DNA of 64,000 bases from Sclerurus mexicanus (lineage: Eukaryota; Chordata; Aves; Passeriformes; Furnariidae), in the NCBI GenBank assembly GCA_013396755.1, contig VWZF01005810.1, positions 898,555 to 962,554 of the forward strand. The letters are read 5' to 3'. The notes beneath the pieces are model-generated. The model was not told the origin of the DNA, searched no databases, and saw only the letters and a program-made list of their open reading frames with translations. Position 1 is the first letter of the stretch. Each line of letters begins with the position of its first letter. The position numbers and the translations under genes are program-made. Positions 33,901 to 46,720 of the stretch are shown here, piece after piece.

Positions 33901-36900
33901 TGTAAAACATCAGCATGTCCAAATTATTTCATTTAAAATATTCTCAGCTTTTTTGGCTGGACCACAACCGTACTCTCATTGCTCACATTAATGTTTCTAC
34001 AAGCCAGTTGTGAGAACTTTCTTGGCCAGAGAACTGCCCTTCTCTGTTCCAGGTGTTAAGGACTAACCGGTTTAGTAACTTGAAGGCTGGATTTCCCTTT
34101 CCTAGCTGTATTCCTCTGAAAATCCTGATGGTAGGCACCCATAGCAATCACTGAGTACAACGGTCTTGAGTGCCCCTCTGCAGAAGCACCACCTGTGCAA
34201 AGAAGTAGAGCTGTTTTGAAATGAATTACTCCAAGAAAACAAAACCAGACCTGAGCTGGCTGGACAGTCAACATCAGGTGATTCAGTGGAGAAATGTAAA
34301 TCACTGCTTTTTTTAGTATAAAGTATTGTTTTGCAATATTTAATAATGTCTCTGAAGCTGGGATAAATCTTAAGTATGCTCCCTGGTAAAGTGTCTCCTA
34401 AGCTTTTGTTGCTATTTTGTTGTCCTCTGCAAATGGAGAAGTAATTAACTGCCTATGAAATGCAGGATTTGGAGAGAAAATTTCACACCTCCTGAAACTG
34501 TTTAACTTTGAAAGTGAAACTGCTGCTGTGTAGTTGTGATTCCATACTATATGTGTGAACCTACCTTTGCACTTACAAGCTTCAACTCACTTTTCATAAA
34601 TAGGGATGGACATTTGTGTTAGTTTCCTATGCTTTGGAAGGTAGGGCAATATTTTAAAATTTGTTTGGTTCTATTCAACTAGACATACGTATGCATGTTT
34701 GCTGGGGTTTTTTGAGAGGGGGATGGAGTATAAAGAAAAATTTTGGCTCATAATTACTGTGTGAGCAGAAAATGTTCCCAAGTGTGTTAGGATTAATACA
34801 GCCAACACCTGTGAGAGCTTGTTTCAGTCAAACAGCAGATGCTGTAAATTCCTTCATAAGTAATTTGGAGTTAGTAGTCTTCTTTTCAGTGTATAAATCT
34901 GTCCTCTCCTGCATTTTCTTCCTCTAATCCTCCCAAGTCTGCTTTCCCTTTTGATCTTCTAAAGTTGCCCCCAAGCCCCCACTGTCCATCTAAAAAAAGT
35001 GTGCAAATACCCATTGAGACTTCTAGAATAGCTATATACAGTGAAGATTATCTCCCTTTGGATCTGTTAATTTCTAGCAAAAGTTGGGGTTTATACAGTT
35101 ATTTTCATTATTTCTAACAGGACCCAGTGGATGTTGCAGAAAGGTCTGCGATGAAATAGGCCTGGGTACTACATACAGGTTCAAAATGATGTAATAGTAA
35201 ATTGTAGTGCTGCTAAGTGTGTTGTTGGTATTGAAGGGTGACAATGTGGTAAAAATAGCATCTTTGTTTTGGTCTGAGTTGTCATGGTGATTGTTTTGTG
35301 TAGATGTGAAAGCAGAGAGAGGATATACTGCAAATTGCCAGGACTGCTACAAACCCCCCTGCCAACCTGTTAGTGTATCTTGTTCATAATAAAGCATAAA
35401 GATGGTAAAATAGATTGATCATAGTTATGAATGTGCCATTCCTGTCTTCTGGTTTTAGACCAAAATAGGATAAAAATGAAAAACAGGTAGGACAGAGGTG
35501 GTGTTTCTCTTTCAATTGGATCACTTAAATTTCTACTGCCTCTGGATCCTCCGTATTCCCTTTCTGATGATGAGGGGAAATCAAACCACCATCTTAATTT
35601 TAATGCTGATCTGAGCATGGTAACAATTCAGATGAAGTTCAATGAAGACTAATAGGAACATGCTAGTTTTCACAATGGAGACTGCTTCTTATCCAAACTG
35701 AAGCCAAAGGAAGAGTGTTCTCTGGGTGCGAAGAATTGTGTATTTTTTTACTGCACTGATAGACAAGAGAGAGGCATTTGCTTTCTTTGTGAAGTAGCTT
35801 AACTCAGTCGTCTTTAGGAAGACAAAAAAGAAAAAGCCTTGTTCTAGAGGTGAAGGGAACAGTAGTACTTCAGAATCCTACAAATCACTTTGTAAAAATG
35901 ATTTTACTCATGAACTGCATAAGAGGAACACTATTTTTGTCTCTTTTGATTTGCAACTTTTAGTGGGAATGGACGTGCCCACTTTGTGGTGTTCAAGAGC
36001 GGTGCCAGAGTTCATGGACTAGTGTTCTGTTCCATCTCTCACCAAAAACCTACATGCATGAGAAAATGGCCTTGTGATGACAGGATGTGATCCAGATAAT
36101 ATTGTTTGATTCAAGAACATTCTTTTTTTTCTCATAGTTTCCTTGGTGGTTTCCATGGATAAACATGCCATCTAAATGAGGTATTTATAAAAATGCATTT
36201 TCCTCTAGTGGTGTTGTTTCACAAACACCTGGTTTGTGAGTAGGGTGTGGAACTATTTTGGTGGAGAGGCTGCTAGTTGTGCCTCAGGAACAGAAAGGAG
36301 AATAGTTTGAGGTTAAACAGGTCCCCTATACCTTGAATTCCCATTCATGGTTTCTGCCTTTATGATCCTAGTTGACAGCTCTTGCACTTAATGGTATATT
36401 GTATGGGATAATTTTGGCTTTTATCTTGAATCTTGTTAATCTTGCTTTTTTTTTTTTTTGGACACAGCTAGGAAGATGGAATTATTTGTGTCAATCTCCT
36501 TATTTGTTTCTATTTTCAACATAATTTTAGCTGTAATTGCCAAATCACAAAGCTATGTTGCAAAATAATAGTAAATAGAACTTATTATGAACAAAGCAAA
36601 ACCATTTTTTGCTTTTGTGAAACTCTGCACTGTTTGCCAAAGGTAGACTGCAGTTTAGTGGGCTTAGAAAGTAAAAACATTAAATTAATCAGATCTATTT
36701 CTATGGAAAATAAATGTGGCAATTTTAATCACATGAATAAATTGTTCCTTTAGAATATTGTTTTGCACCATTATTGCTTCAAGTACCATTTATGTAGTCT
36801 AGTAATGAAAGGTTTTGAAGAGCTAATGCACTAGGTAGAGAAAAGGCTCAAAATTCCCCTCTCAAAAAGTGAATGCAGTGTGTCGGAAAGGAGAGGAGAA

Positions 36901-39794
36901 GGGGAAGAAGAGTAAGGAGCTGGAACTTTTTTTTAATAACAAGAACAGTGAACTAGCCTGGGGAGAAAAGTTCCTGTGAAAGGATAATATATAAAGAGTT
37001 TTTCACACTGTCTCAAGTTTTCTTTGCTAAAAACGTATTAAAGTTTTCTAGATATTTTTTCAACTTAAAATACCTTTTTTCTCTCTTCCCCCAGTCTAGG
37101 TAAATGGGATGGGGATGCCAAAAATTGACTAATATTGCTAAAGAGTGAAAAATAGGCTTCAGGGAGGCAGCTGACCCTGTTGTAGAAGTATTCTTTTAGC
37201 TTCCAGGTTGTTTTAACCAAATTGCTGTATTAGCAATTACATATACTAAATATAAGTAAGTATAGCTCCAGATTTTGGAGAAATAATCAAGTATGACTTT
37301 ACGTGCCAAGTCAATCTGTTCATTACTTGCTGTGGACTTGATTCCATAAACAAAGTGCCCGTTGGTGGAGATGAGATCATATCTGAAATGCCAGACAAGC
37401 TCTGAAATGGTTCCAGGTCTCCGCAAAGCAATGCCTGACTCTGCAGTGCCTTCCTCCCTTTGACCTGGCTAATGGCTGCTACTTTTGGAAAGAATATTTC
37501 AAGTTGGTGCTGGTCCCTCTTTTTTTACTTTTTTTTTTTGTGCCTTCTCAGAAAGCCCAAAGGGCACAGACCACGATCTTCATGGACCTGTAGTTTGGCT
37601 GGCTCAGCCTCTGGTTTATTGAGACTCAGCTGCTTCACGATTTCTGGTAAAAACAAAGTACATTTGCATCAAAGACTTTTTACTTTTATTTTGATTGCTG
37701 TGTAGTTTAACTGCCTCAGACTGAGGCCGGACTTTGTTCTATCTTGCAGTTAAGTAACTCTGGCATTTATGACAGCCTGCAATTACTGTTCAAACTATCA
37801 TTTTTGCATTTCAAAATTAGCATTTCTCTGTGCTTGCAGCATTATCTCAGACACCACAATTATGTGCATCCTCAGAAGGAGGAAATGGCTGTGGCACATC
37901 ACATACTGTGGTGTGGTGAGTGTAGGGAAATGTATTTTGGGGGTTTCTGTGATAAGTGTTCTTATGGAGCCTAATTTTCCTAAGTGTCTGATATGGAAAT
38001 TTAGTTCATTGTGCATAATGTCATGCCTTTCACAGGAAGATTTTTGGGTCTGTTATTCGTTGTTAAGTGATCTATACAGATGTGTAGAAGGTAATCACAA
38101 AGTAAATTGTAGCAAGAAAGTTAGTGAATACTCAAAGTCTCATTTAGTCTTAGGCCCACATAAGAACAGATTCCAGGAGTCAAGAAGGATAAAAATGTTT
38201 TTCGAAGTAGGCAATGGTCTCAAACATTGAAATTAAAACCAATGTGCAAGGAGACCACTTCCTACAGGAACTGCTAAACCATCAGGTTGGCTGCACCAGA
38301 CCTGGTAAAACTGTGCTGTATTGGATTTGTTTGTTCTGATTTGCTCTTTGGCTTCCTGGAATTTGTAGAGTTCAAGCTCAGATATGTGGTACCTAAAAGC
38401 CAAGTGAGAATAAATCCCTATCTTGCCTTTTTGTCAGGGGTATGCTATTTATTTTTCGGGCAATGTGCAATCTACATATGACACAGTGCAAGTGGGAAGA
38501 TGGGTTTCATCATTCTCTGATCTCTGATGAGCTGGGTTCCTGATAGCTTCAGTGTTCTGGAAGCTGAAGGATATTTGCAGGTGGATTTGGATGTATAAGA
38601 TCTGCTGCAAAAATAGATGCAATTTTAACAAAACCTTACACAAGAGGCATATAAATATTTCTGCCTTTTGCCAATGTATTAACTAGGGATTTTGAAAAGT
38701 TATGTCAATCTGTCTGTTGCCCAAAGCTGTCAGGGGAACTATGTTGCAGCCTTTTAAGTTTGACAGCTTTCTACTCTTGTTGAGATACTGTCAAGCTAAA
38801 TTTTTTTCATAAGAGGCTAACTTTTTACAGGTACGTTGATTTTTTTTTTGGTAATACAGAGGTAGTGCAAGATCACTGGTGGTTTATCTTTCTTTAATGT
38901 TAACAGAGATGTAACAATAACCATGTTCAAATGCTTTGATATTTTAATGTACTGGGATGGCCAAATATTTCAATTTTTGGTTTTTGTTCGTTCATGACAG
39001 AGCCTTTCATCACTTTGAGACAGCTGGTAAATACTTGCTTTGTTCTGCATAAAAAGTGGAATCAGCTGTGTTTATTTTTGAACAATATAGCATTGATTTG
39101 GGGAAGAAGAAACTAAAAGTAACAGGGAACTATAATCCTGAAGCTTGACTGACACTATTGTTTGGCAGCCCATCTGATACGAAGGTTTGTTTCATCCTCA
39201 GAGTTCTTTGGAGTTCAGGACAGACCTGTCTTGTGTTCAGTCTGCTGTTCTGGTCTATTCTGTAGCTTTGCTCATGCTTGTCTCACCTGGTGGAGGGGAA
39301 GCTGCGAGACCTTCCTGCTGCAGCACCACTACCAAAGCCCTTGTCTCCCAAAGACCACACACAGTGTTTTATGGGGCTTCTGCTGTAATAAATCAAATAA
39401 ATCAGCCACTCACATAGGGTTTGCAAGAGCTGACTTTATTTTATCTTGGTCTTGCTTTGAATAGTGTCTGTGTGCTTCTAATGTTGAGAAAAACAGGATA
39501 CATTTTAAAACTTATATTTTATAATGGTTTTAGTCCTGTTTTGAAAGATGAGAGAGATTCAAATGAATTGGTCTGCAAATCCATTTATATAGTTAATGAT
39601 ATATATGTTTACATGAAAAATAGTTGTGTAAAGTGGCCTCTTAATATATTTATAAAAATTCAATGGATGGCCAGTTAATAGATTATTTATAAAATGATGA
39701 AAATGTTGTCTAGTAGAAATCTCTTCACTGTGAGGGAAAGAAGATTCAGTTCTGTAGTTATAGGCAATGAAGCTGGTGGAGGTTCTAGTAACTC
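27946..39794. other. Intergenic DNA, no gene seen
   Basis: Unique AT-rich sequence with several A/T homopolymers (A run near 32920, T run near 36446). Two stretches, about 30710-31140 and 36440-36810, look complex and non-repetitive in the way conserved elements do. A minus-strand open frame near 37196-37440 has coding-like texture but no recognised homology. No exon is supported. Confidence 0.45.
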
Positions 39795-40175
39795 CTTTGA
39801 GGAGTGGCTGAGGGAGCTGGGAGTGTTTAGTCTGGAAAGAGGAGGCTCAGGGGAGACCTTATTGCTCTCTACAGCTACCTGAAAAAAGGACCTAACCAGG
39901 TGGTGGTCAGCCTTTTTTTCCCAGGCAACCAGTGACAGGATAACAAAAATTTGCCTCAAGCTGTACTAGGGGAGGTTTGGGTTGGACATCAGGAAGTATT
40001 TCTTCATGAAAAGAGTTGGCAATTTGGAGTGGGTGGAGTCACCATCCCTGAAAGTGTTCAAGACCCAACTGTGTGTGGCACTTAGTGCTGTGGTTTAGTT
40101 GACAAGGTAGTGGTTGGTCAAGGGTTGGACTTGATGATCTTGGAGGTCCTTTCCAACCTTAATGATTCTTTGGTA
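39795..40175 (+). mobile_element. CR1 LINE, 5'-truncated copy
   Basis: It starts in the end of the RT ORF (GAGTGGCTGAGGGAGCTGGG, CTGGAAAGAGGAGGCTCAGG) and continues through the 3' UTR (GTTGGACATCAGGAAGTATT, TGAAAGTGTTCAAGACC). It ends with GGTTGGACTTGATGATCTTG, TCCTTTCCAACCTTAATGAT and TCTTTGG. The 3' end near 40175 fits the CR1 terminus. About 80 bases upstream (39718-39740) include TCTTCACTGTGAGGG, also CR1-like but out of order. Confidence 0.9.
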
Positions 40176-43139
40176 TGTCTGTAGTCTCCTTCATCTCTTA
40201 GATGTGCAAAAGCTCTCTTGGAGCCACCTGGAAGTTTTTGCATTTTACAAACTTAGCATACGTGTCTGGTATATTACTTTTACAGTAAGTTTGCCTGCCT
40301 GAGAATGGAGAGTGTGGTACCAGGGAGGTCAGTAACCTCCAAAATGTCACTAATATGGTCAGTTATTGCACTTCTGTACAAGTACAGTGTGTGTGTAGAA
40401 TGAGCAAAGTCCTTCTCTGCCTCCTACTCTGTTTAGTCTTCTAAGCAAGATGGGCAATTATCTTTAGCCAAAGAAGTAGTTTTGTCCATTCTTGTGCCCC
40501 TTTGAAACAAAAAGCAGTCAGATGTGTTTCTGATTTAATGGTACTGGATCCAGTCACTCCTTGGACTGTGAGCATTATTTTGTAATATTGCCCTCAAATA
40601 CTGTGCAAATGGATCAAACCCATGACATGAATACATTAAAATATAAGCAGTGAGAGAACTCTTGATAATTTTGATGGTTTGTCCAAAATACAATATTATT
40701 CTGAAATAACAAAAGTGATGTATCACAAAAAATAACTTCAGTGAAATTGTTTGAATGCTGAGCAGTTGGCCAAAGTTCAGTGCAAGTCAGGTCTATTGAC
40801 AAAATCTATTGCAATTCAGTGCCAATCAATATTGGTACAGTGTAGTCCTTGTTTATGGCATGACACAAAAGATAAAAGGCTGCTTAAGATATCCATAGAA
40901 AAACTTTTGCACCTCACTGTATGTATTTGTAGCTAATGCTTTTCTGCAATAGCACTCTAACAATCCAGACTTTAAAGCCACTAGAAATTTTAGGCAGTCA
41001 TGTCATTAGATCAAGTTATGTTTTTTAACATTGCAGTATCAAATTATATTCTCTGGTCCAACAAAACTTTGTTGATGACAAGAAGTCAGCAGGTTTGCTT
41101 GATAAATGATGTTCACAATATCGGATCATTGTATGTATTATGGATAGCCTTTATCATCCCTTTGGGATGCAAATGTGGAATAAAGTTCTTCTTGAGCATT
41201 GCAGTGCCAGTTGCTATATTGGAATCCCTGTTCTTCATTTGAAGGATCTGTGATTTCTAGAGAAGTATGAAAGAACATATTTCTTTTGGGGCAGTTAAAT
41301 GAGATTAATTTACACCAGTCTGGGATATCATGGGCAACTACATGTACTCATGCTGCTCTGTATACGTGGAGTAAGTTAGAAGGTCCCAGGAAGTATCAAA
41401 CTCCTGCATTTTAAGTACTGTGACTATATCTCCACAGTGCGTAGGCTTCACTTCCACAAGGCTGAATTTATGATAGAGCTCTGCTTAGATTTCCAGAATT
41501 ACTAATACATGGCATGTGACCTACAATATTGGGATGTTTCATTTATCTTACTGTGTTTTGGGATATCCCAGATTAATGGAAGGATTCCTCAGAAGTTCTA
41601 TGCACAATGGATTCCTGCTTTCTACCTGGGGAACTTAGTCCTGCTTGGGTTTTGGATTTTTGTTACAGGGTAAAGATGAATAGGTGTGGTGGGTTGGGAC
41701 TAAACCTGGCAGTTTCTGATGGTGTCACTCAGTGAACTGATGTCACAGAGACATACTTGTGTATGCAGGCAAGACTTATATTTCCTTTCTTTTTTCCATT
41801 TTATTTTATTTAAAGGGAGGGAGGCAGTCTTATGTACTTCCATAACTTTCTTTTCCTAGTAACCTGGTTTTCAACTCAGTGTGAGTTTTTGGCGTTCAAA
41901 ATAGCCATTTGTGCAAGCAATTTGTGTATAGAATACACAAATTCTGAGGCTGAGGACAATATGCAGATGCTTCTCAACCACTGTGCTGTGTGTTAAAATA
42001 CTACTCTCCCAACATATGCGTAGCCTTCACATCATCACTTCTTACTGAAAAAGACAATATGTGCAGAGACTCTTTGGGGCACTGATAAATAATGAAACAA
42101 ATTTGCCTATAACAAAAGCAGCCTCAATTTTCTGTCCTTGTCTTTTTCTAAATGATAAGCTGATTTTTTATCTGAGTAAAAATGGGTGGGGTTGTGATAT
42201 CGCTGTTCCATGTTCAGCTTGTTATAATCAAAATCTTCTCCACTTGTGCTATTTTTTCTACGTGAATCTATGTTGTCACTTGCAAGACCATTGTTTGCCT
42301 ACAGCTATGGAGTTTTGGTACTATTTCTTCTTGCAAAATGAGTCTAAAGACTTGGTTGTTATGCACTGTTTCTAGTCTGAAAGCTGGGAAAGTCTGTACA
42401 GCATATTCCTGTGTCTCTTACTTTATCACTGGATTGCCAACCACAGTCTCTGTACATTTAATTTGTCTAAAAAATGTGTTGGCCAAATTTTCCCATTTTA
42501 GAGTTATTCAATTTACCCTAATGGTCTTTAACTGAGAGTTATGTTCACACAGTAGAGGATAAAATAGACTGAAATTTTTTTCAGAGCTATTAAATTTTTG
42601 AACTTGATGAGTTCCCATCCAGTTCAGAAAATAGAGTTTTCGGAGTGTGTCCCATATAAATGTCAAATCTGGCATCCACGAACTAGATTTCTTGAGGCTG
42701 TTGGAAGAAAAAGGAATAGTATAAAGCAAAGAATGAGGAGAGGAATGTGATTATTTCTAATCTGGAGGGCTGGATGACCAATTGTGTCCAAGTGCCATCA
42801 TGTCAAAAGCATAACTGTGTTGAGGCAACTTCTAGGAAGCAGCCTTCTGCATCTGCTCAGCAACAGCACCTTGCTAGATAATATACTGATGCTATTCCTT
42901 CTTTGAGCTTGAGGAGAAACAAAAACTTTCAAATGCTGTAGTTTTGTTCTTGACTCCTCTACTTTTTAAAGAAATGCGCTCCGCCTCCAAAACAACTCAA
43001 AAACCCCAAACACCCAACCCTTAATGCATGTAAGGACATACTTCATAACTAAGTGTTGATAAAGGGCCTGATGCCTATACTCACTGTGAACAAGGAGTCA
43101 CATAAAAAGGGCTGAGAAAACTGTATTGAAACCCATTCG
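40176..43139. other. Intergenic DNA, no gene seen
   Basis: Unique AT-rich sequence. TGTGGTGGGTTGGGAC near 41690 resembles an avian LTR terminus, but no LTR body follows. No gene is supported. Confidence 0.45.
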
Positions 43140-43398
43140 ACTGGGCTAGACAGGAAGTGGCATCCCAAGGAAGTTTCAGGAAGTTCCACCTGAATATATG
43201 GAAGAACTTTACTGTGCAGGTGATTGCGCACTGGAACAGATTGCCTGGAGAGGTTGTGGAGTTTCCCTCCCTGAAGATATTCAAGAACTGTCTGGATGTA
43301 ATCCTGTGCCATGTGCTCTGGGATGACCCTGCCTGAGCAGGGAGGTTGGACCAGATGACCCACTGAGGTCCCTTCCAACCTGACCCATTCTTTGACTG
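43140..43398 (+). mobile_element. CR1 LINE 3'-end fragment
   Basis: CR1 3' UTR features in order: GAAGAACTTTACTGTGCAGG, GCACTGGAACAGATTGCCTG, TTCAAGAACTGTCTGGATGT, TGCTCTGGGATGACCCTGCC, TGAGCAGGGAGGTTGGACCA, and the end TCCCTTCCAACCTGACCCAT followed by TCTTTGA. It belongs to the same 3'-end type as the minus-strand fragment at 6150-6275. Confidence 0.92.
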
Positions 43399-44448
43399 GT
43401 TTTTGATATAGCTAAATTGACTAAATAGGCAGGACAGGAAGACAAGTGAACAGAAAGAATAGCTCTCTGCTCTTTAAAATTATTTTTTTAAAAGAATTTA
43501 TAATATGCATGTAGTTTAACAAAGCAGAAACTTGCTTAATTTCCAAAAAACATGCTCAAATCTTAATGAAATAATTTGGTTAAGCATGTGCTCTATATCT
43601 TCCTGGCTAGATGTGCATTTTGAAGACTCAGAATGAGTGAGTCACTGGGCTGGGTGAAAACCAGGACCAGAATCCCATTGGTGCTCTAACCAGAGAACTA
43701 CATCTGTCCTGGAAAGTGTGTCACTTCTAAATGAACCAGTGGGGGTAGCTACCACTATATAATATAGAACTTAAGGTAGGTGTACTGTGCAGCCATGCAC
43801 TGAGGCATTTAAAAAAAAAATTGTTCCAAGTCTAAGCAACTGCATAGGTGGCATGTCCTTTTCAGTATTGTTTTTACTGAAAGTTTCTGTACTAGATTTC
43901 TCTGTAATTTCTTCAAGAGCTGTGTCAGAGACTTAGAAAACACTGTTATTCTATGCCTTTTACTAGCAGAGCAGCAGCTGTTCTGAGACAAGACTCAGGT
44001 GGCCCCTGTACAAACCATGGGATGTTTGGTGAGGTTAAAGGCAAGTGCCAAAGGACTACACAATTGGTATCAGTGAGGATTCACAAGCAGCTTAGCTGAG
44101 AAGTGATGAGGTTGCTAGCCTTAATGTAACAAAGCACTTAAGCAGCTGTGGGGTTTTAAGCATGTGAGGTTTTTTGTTTTGTTTCCTATGAACATCCTTA
44201 AGTACTTTGCTGAATTAGGATCCTGGCAGGACTGAAACCCTGTATATCTTTGCACATTAAGCAGCGTAAGTTATAGCAAGAATTTCTTTGGGTTTATAGT
44301 TTTTCCTTAAATTCTGTAACAGAGTTATACGATTTTCTTTTTGACTGTTCTTGCTTTTTTAGTGCTTGAAAGAGTTTTCTGTGTTTTCTGATCTTTAAGA
44401 TTCTACGTTTTCTTGCTATTAGATAAGCAAACTTGTTTAAAGAGCTTT
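43399..44448. other. Intergenic DNA, no gene seen
   Basis: Unique AT-rich sequence between a CR1 copy and the assembly gap. Nothing recognised. Confidence 0.45.
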
Positions 44449-44501
44449 GGGGGGGGGGGGGGGGCNNNNNNNNNNNNNNNNNNNNNNNNNNNNGGGGGGG
44501 T
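44449..44501. other. Assembly gap inside a poly-G tract
   Basis: Sixteen Gs and a C lead into 28 Ns (44466-44493), followed by another G run starting at 44494. The true length and sequence are unknown. The G tract on this strand could form a quadruplex, a common cause of sequencing drop-out. Confidence 0.95.
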
Positions 44502-46379
44502 GGGCAGTGGCAACCAACAAAACCCACAAAACTAAAACCAATGGAAAACACGCTTACAGAGCTTTGAGGCTGTCCATAGAGAGAATTGCTGTCTTGTTGA
44601 ACAAGTAATTGTGGAGAATGAATTATTCGTTCTGGCCTGCAAAAAAAAGTGAGTTTGAGGGGTATGTTTGCACTTAGCATGAAGACAAAGATAAAACATG
44701 TCTAGAAACAGCTCAGCTGAGCTGTAAGAACTCATAATTAACAGAAAACCAACATAAATTATGTATTAGTTCCTCTACAAAATGAGTGCTGTTGAACTTG
44801 ATTCAGCTTATGGTTCATGATTGCATTACACACCTCTGTGTCTCTTTAGTGATGATATCTTTCTCTTTTGAGAAGTTTCTTCATGCTGTTTTTATGTATT
44901 ATTGAAGAAGGAATTGGGAGACTGGATGGCAAATACCAGATGCAATGAATTTTTCAAAAGGTATTGGTTGGTTTTTTTTGCCAGAACTAGCTGAATTAAA
45001 TGGCTAATAATAATCAAATGACTTTTCAGCATGGAACAACATATCTTTTTTTTTCTGGTTGATGAGAAGAAAGCTGAATCAAGGCTGGGAGAGCTGTCAT
45101 GGTTCAGGCAGCAGGACCTGGACTATACTTGCCCAGTTTGTGCTGTTATAACTTGCAGATTTCCTGTTGTTCTTCTAAAACAGATTTTTACACATTGATT
45201 GAGGATTTCCTTTGGCTTGAAGGGATGGAGAATATAGCAGTTTTTCAGTGCAGAGTGGGAGTGTGTTCCAGCTGCAGGTCCTCTTTCTGCCTGGCTAATG
45301 AGTCCATCTCAGATAGATAGACTTCAGCGGTCTTTCCAATACTGAAGACTGAGCCAAGGAAGAAACCAAAGAGGATATGATTTCAGAAAGAATTTTACTT
45401 AATTAAAAAAAAATAAATAGCCTGTTTAGCAATTAAGTGCTGTTCTTTTGGAAATGAGCGCTTTCTGCTGTTCCTCCAACTGGATAGATATGAACTTGGA
45501 ATTACAAAAGCATACCAAATAAGCTGGCCCCCCAAATATGATACTAGCTGCCTCAGTCACAGCACAGACCTGACTATTATTTTGAGGTTGCATAGGTTTT
45601 CCAAGGGCTGAATTGGCCCATTCATTTCTCTTCTAAAATTTCCATTTTGGTAATGAAACATTATCTCGGCTTTCATTCTTTGTTCCAGTGGAAGTAAAAG
45701 GAGTTTAGTCTATTTTCAGCATTTTGTCAAGTGTTAGTGAAGGCTTCAGTTTAATACTATCTGATACTCCAGTGGTATCCAAATTTGTGGGTTTCAGTGT
45801 TCACAAATACTGTAAAATAAGTAGAGCCATGCACCCCTCATCCCCTTCCTTGTGAGCTTATTAATTCAATGATGGTTAATGTCTAGCTCTGATAGTTTGT
45901 CCTTGTTTAGGTTACTGGAGGGAGAGCCTGTGGGAGGTGTATCAATATGGGCAATATGTATGGAGTTTATTTATTTTTCTTTTGGGAGAGGTGTCTGCAC
46001 TCAATGCAGTATGGGATGCAAGGTACCTATGCAGGGCTAAAGCATTTACTAATCTCTGGCTCTCCTCTCTGCACGCCTGCAGTGGGCAGAAATGCACTCA
46101 ACAGTCCTACAGATAGCTTGAAAAAGTGGCTTGTAGGATAAATGTCTGCTTGTTTATTAGGATGGATTAAAAGACAGGAAAGTAAATGTCACATCTATGT
46201 ACTAAGCTGTGCAGCTATGCTGTGTAAAACAAATTGAACTTTACATCTATATTGCATTAGTGCGCTGCCTTCTTTGTTCTTGATTTATAGTTTTGAAAAA
46301 TACTTCTAAGCCTTAATGTGAGAGTTTCTGTAGTTGGTTAATTAGAAGGAAGAGTTTATGCTTTAAAAGGGATTTTTCT

Positions 46380-46720
46380 TATCCACGTTTTTGTTCGTAT
46401 CATTACTTTTTAAATTACTTAAATGTACTTGTAACTGTTACAAAATTATGTGAACACCACAATCAAAATCTGTCTTTGGAAACAAACATTGCCTTCATTC
46501 AGTGATAAGGATATCTGTTCTTTGTTTTCTTTGTCAGACTATTTTAATTATGGTAGCAATTAATATGGTGTTTAACTAATCATGAAATGCCAATTGATTT
46601 TAGTCAAATCTTTTGTGTGATTGAAAGTCTCTTACTACACAGCTCACAGTAAATAGTTCCTAAAAATTATGAATAAAGTTGCAAAATTTTTGTAAGAGCA
46701 GATAAATATTTTTCTGCTTT
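46380..46720. other. Candidate conserved non-coding element
   Basis: AT-rich but complex sequence dense in TAAT-core and related motifs (TTTTAATTATGG, GCAATTAATATGG, AACTAATCATG, CCAATTGATTTTAG). It has no simple repeats and no open frame. This is texture evidence only. Confidence 0.2.

Noticed and set aside
37769..38230. The longest + strand open frame downstream of CALCA (153 residues)
   Set aside because: It is Cys-rich with no domain, no promoter and AT-rich codon use. It looks like chance in intergenic DNA.
41688..41720. TGTGGTGGGTTGGGAC, similar to an avian LTR terminus in reverse
   Set aside because: The following sequence does not continue as that LTR; the match is too short.
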